A stretch of 5,554 bases of DNA from Candidatus Thorarchaeota archaeon (lineage in GTDB: Archaea; Asgardarchaeota; Thorarchaeia; Thorarchaeales; Thorarchaeaceae), in assembly GCA_013138615.1 (NCBI GenBank), contig WTCK01000189.1, forward strand, positions 1 to 5,554, read 5' to 3'. The number at the start of each line of letters is the position of its first letter. Position 1 is the stretch's first letter. Under the pieces are notes generated by a model. It saw only the letters and a program-made list of their open reading frames with translations, did not search any database and was not told the origin of the DNA. Of this stretch, positions 5,257 to 5,554 are shown piece by piece. The position numbers and the translations under genes were made by a program.

Positions 5257-5554
5257 ATGACTGAAACACGCGGTGACACACTCGAAGGCGTTTTAAACGA
5301 GCTGCAGGGCAGTATTCCTGAGATTGAAGCTTGCGCCATAGTGAGTGTAGAGGGACTTCCTATTGTTTCGGCTTTACCACCAGACGTTGATGAGGCCAAG
5401 GTCGCTGCTATGACCGCCGCGATGCTCACTCTCGGTGAAAAGGCCGCAATGGAGCTTGGGAAAGGAATCCTTGAGCAGGTCAATGTTAAAGGTGTAGATG
5501 GATGGCTGCTGGTCGTTGCAGCAGGATTGAATGCATGCCTGACAGTATCTACCA
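5257..5554 (+). CDS. Roadblock/LC7 domain protein, partial (Rb4; runs off right edge)
   Basis: The first 99 codons of a roadblock protein are open to the window edge. Helix 1 is about residues 5-20, strand IEACAIVSVEG (about 23-33), strand LPIVSALP, helix 2 about 43-67, then strands ILEQVNVKG, GWLLVVAAG and ACLTVST. The C-terminal helix would lie outside the window. The start is ATG 5257, preceded by AAGGTGAGG (5244-5252), a strong ribosome site that overlaps the TAA of the GTPase gene. The 11-bp gap makes co-transcription with the GTPase very likely, so this is the best candidate in the window for its GAP or scaffold, as MglB is for MglA. The sequence differs clearly from Rb1-Rb3, so it is not a recent duplicate. 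Confidence 0.93.
   Translation, partial: MTETRGDTLEGVLNELQGSIPEIEACAIVSVEGLPIVSALPPDVDEAKVAAMTAAMLTLGEKAAMELGKGILEQVNVKGVDGWLLVVAAGLNACLTVST

Noticed and set aside
5220..5483. Minus-strand frame opposite Rb4
   Set aside because: It is a shadow of the Rb4 roadblock frame, which has a strong ribosome site and correct fold pattern.

Overview
The window reads as archaeal chromosome, most probably from an Asgard archaeon (Thorarchaeota-like). The left-edge SMC protein has the archaeal/bacterial form. Candidate promoters look like TATA boxes. Starts are often TTG, and several are preceded by GGAG/AGGTG-type ribosome sites. The gene set is four roadblock/LC7 proteins, one MglA-like small GTPase and a zinc-finger/von Willebrand A protein, and Asgard genomes are known to be rich in roadblock and small-GTPase genes. 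The lineage is an inference: no rRNA or other phylogenetic marker lies in the window, and MglA/MglB-type genes also occur in bacteria.

Layout. Minus strand: roadblock protein Rb1 (1676-1314), then a 189-bp promoter-bearing gap, then the N-terminal third of smc (from 1124 off the left edge). A 209-bp divergent intergenic region (1677-1885) separates Rb1 from the plus-strand genes. Plus strand: a 539-residue protein with a four-cysteine zinc ribbon, a vWA domain with intact MIDAS, a beta-rich segment and a charged helical tail (1886-3505); a 228-bp gap with a hairpin and repeats; Rb2 (3734-4024); Rb3 (4049-4516); a 165-bp gap; an MglA-like GTPase (4682-5245); and Rb4 (from 5257 off the right edge).

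How the genes may work together. Roadblock proteins dimerise and act as GAPs or scaffolds for small GTPases (MglB for MglA; Ragulator/LAMTOR for Rag GTPases). A GTPase 11 bp upstream of one roadblock gene and close to two more therefore suggests a GTPase-regulator module. The large protein has the domain order Zn-finger, vWA-type trunk, beta-sandwich, helical, which recalls the front part of COPII Sec23/Sec24. Unlike those it keeps a canonical metal site and has no visible gelsolin domain. The most interesting reading is a prokaryotic small-GTPase switch with its own set of distinct roadblock partners and a Sec23/24-like adaptor. This is a hypothesis from domain order and gene neighbourhood, not a demonstrated system.

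No tRNA, rRNA, CRISPR array, transposase or integrase was recognised.
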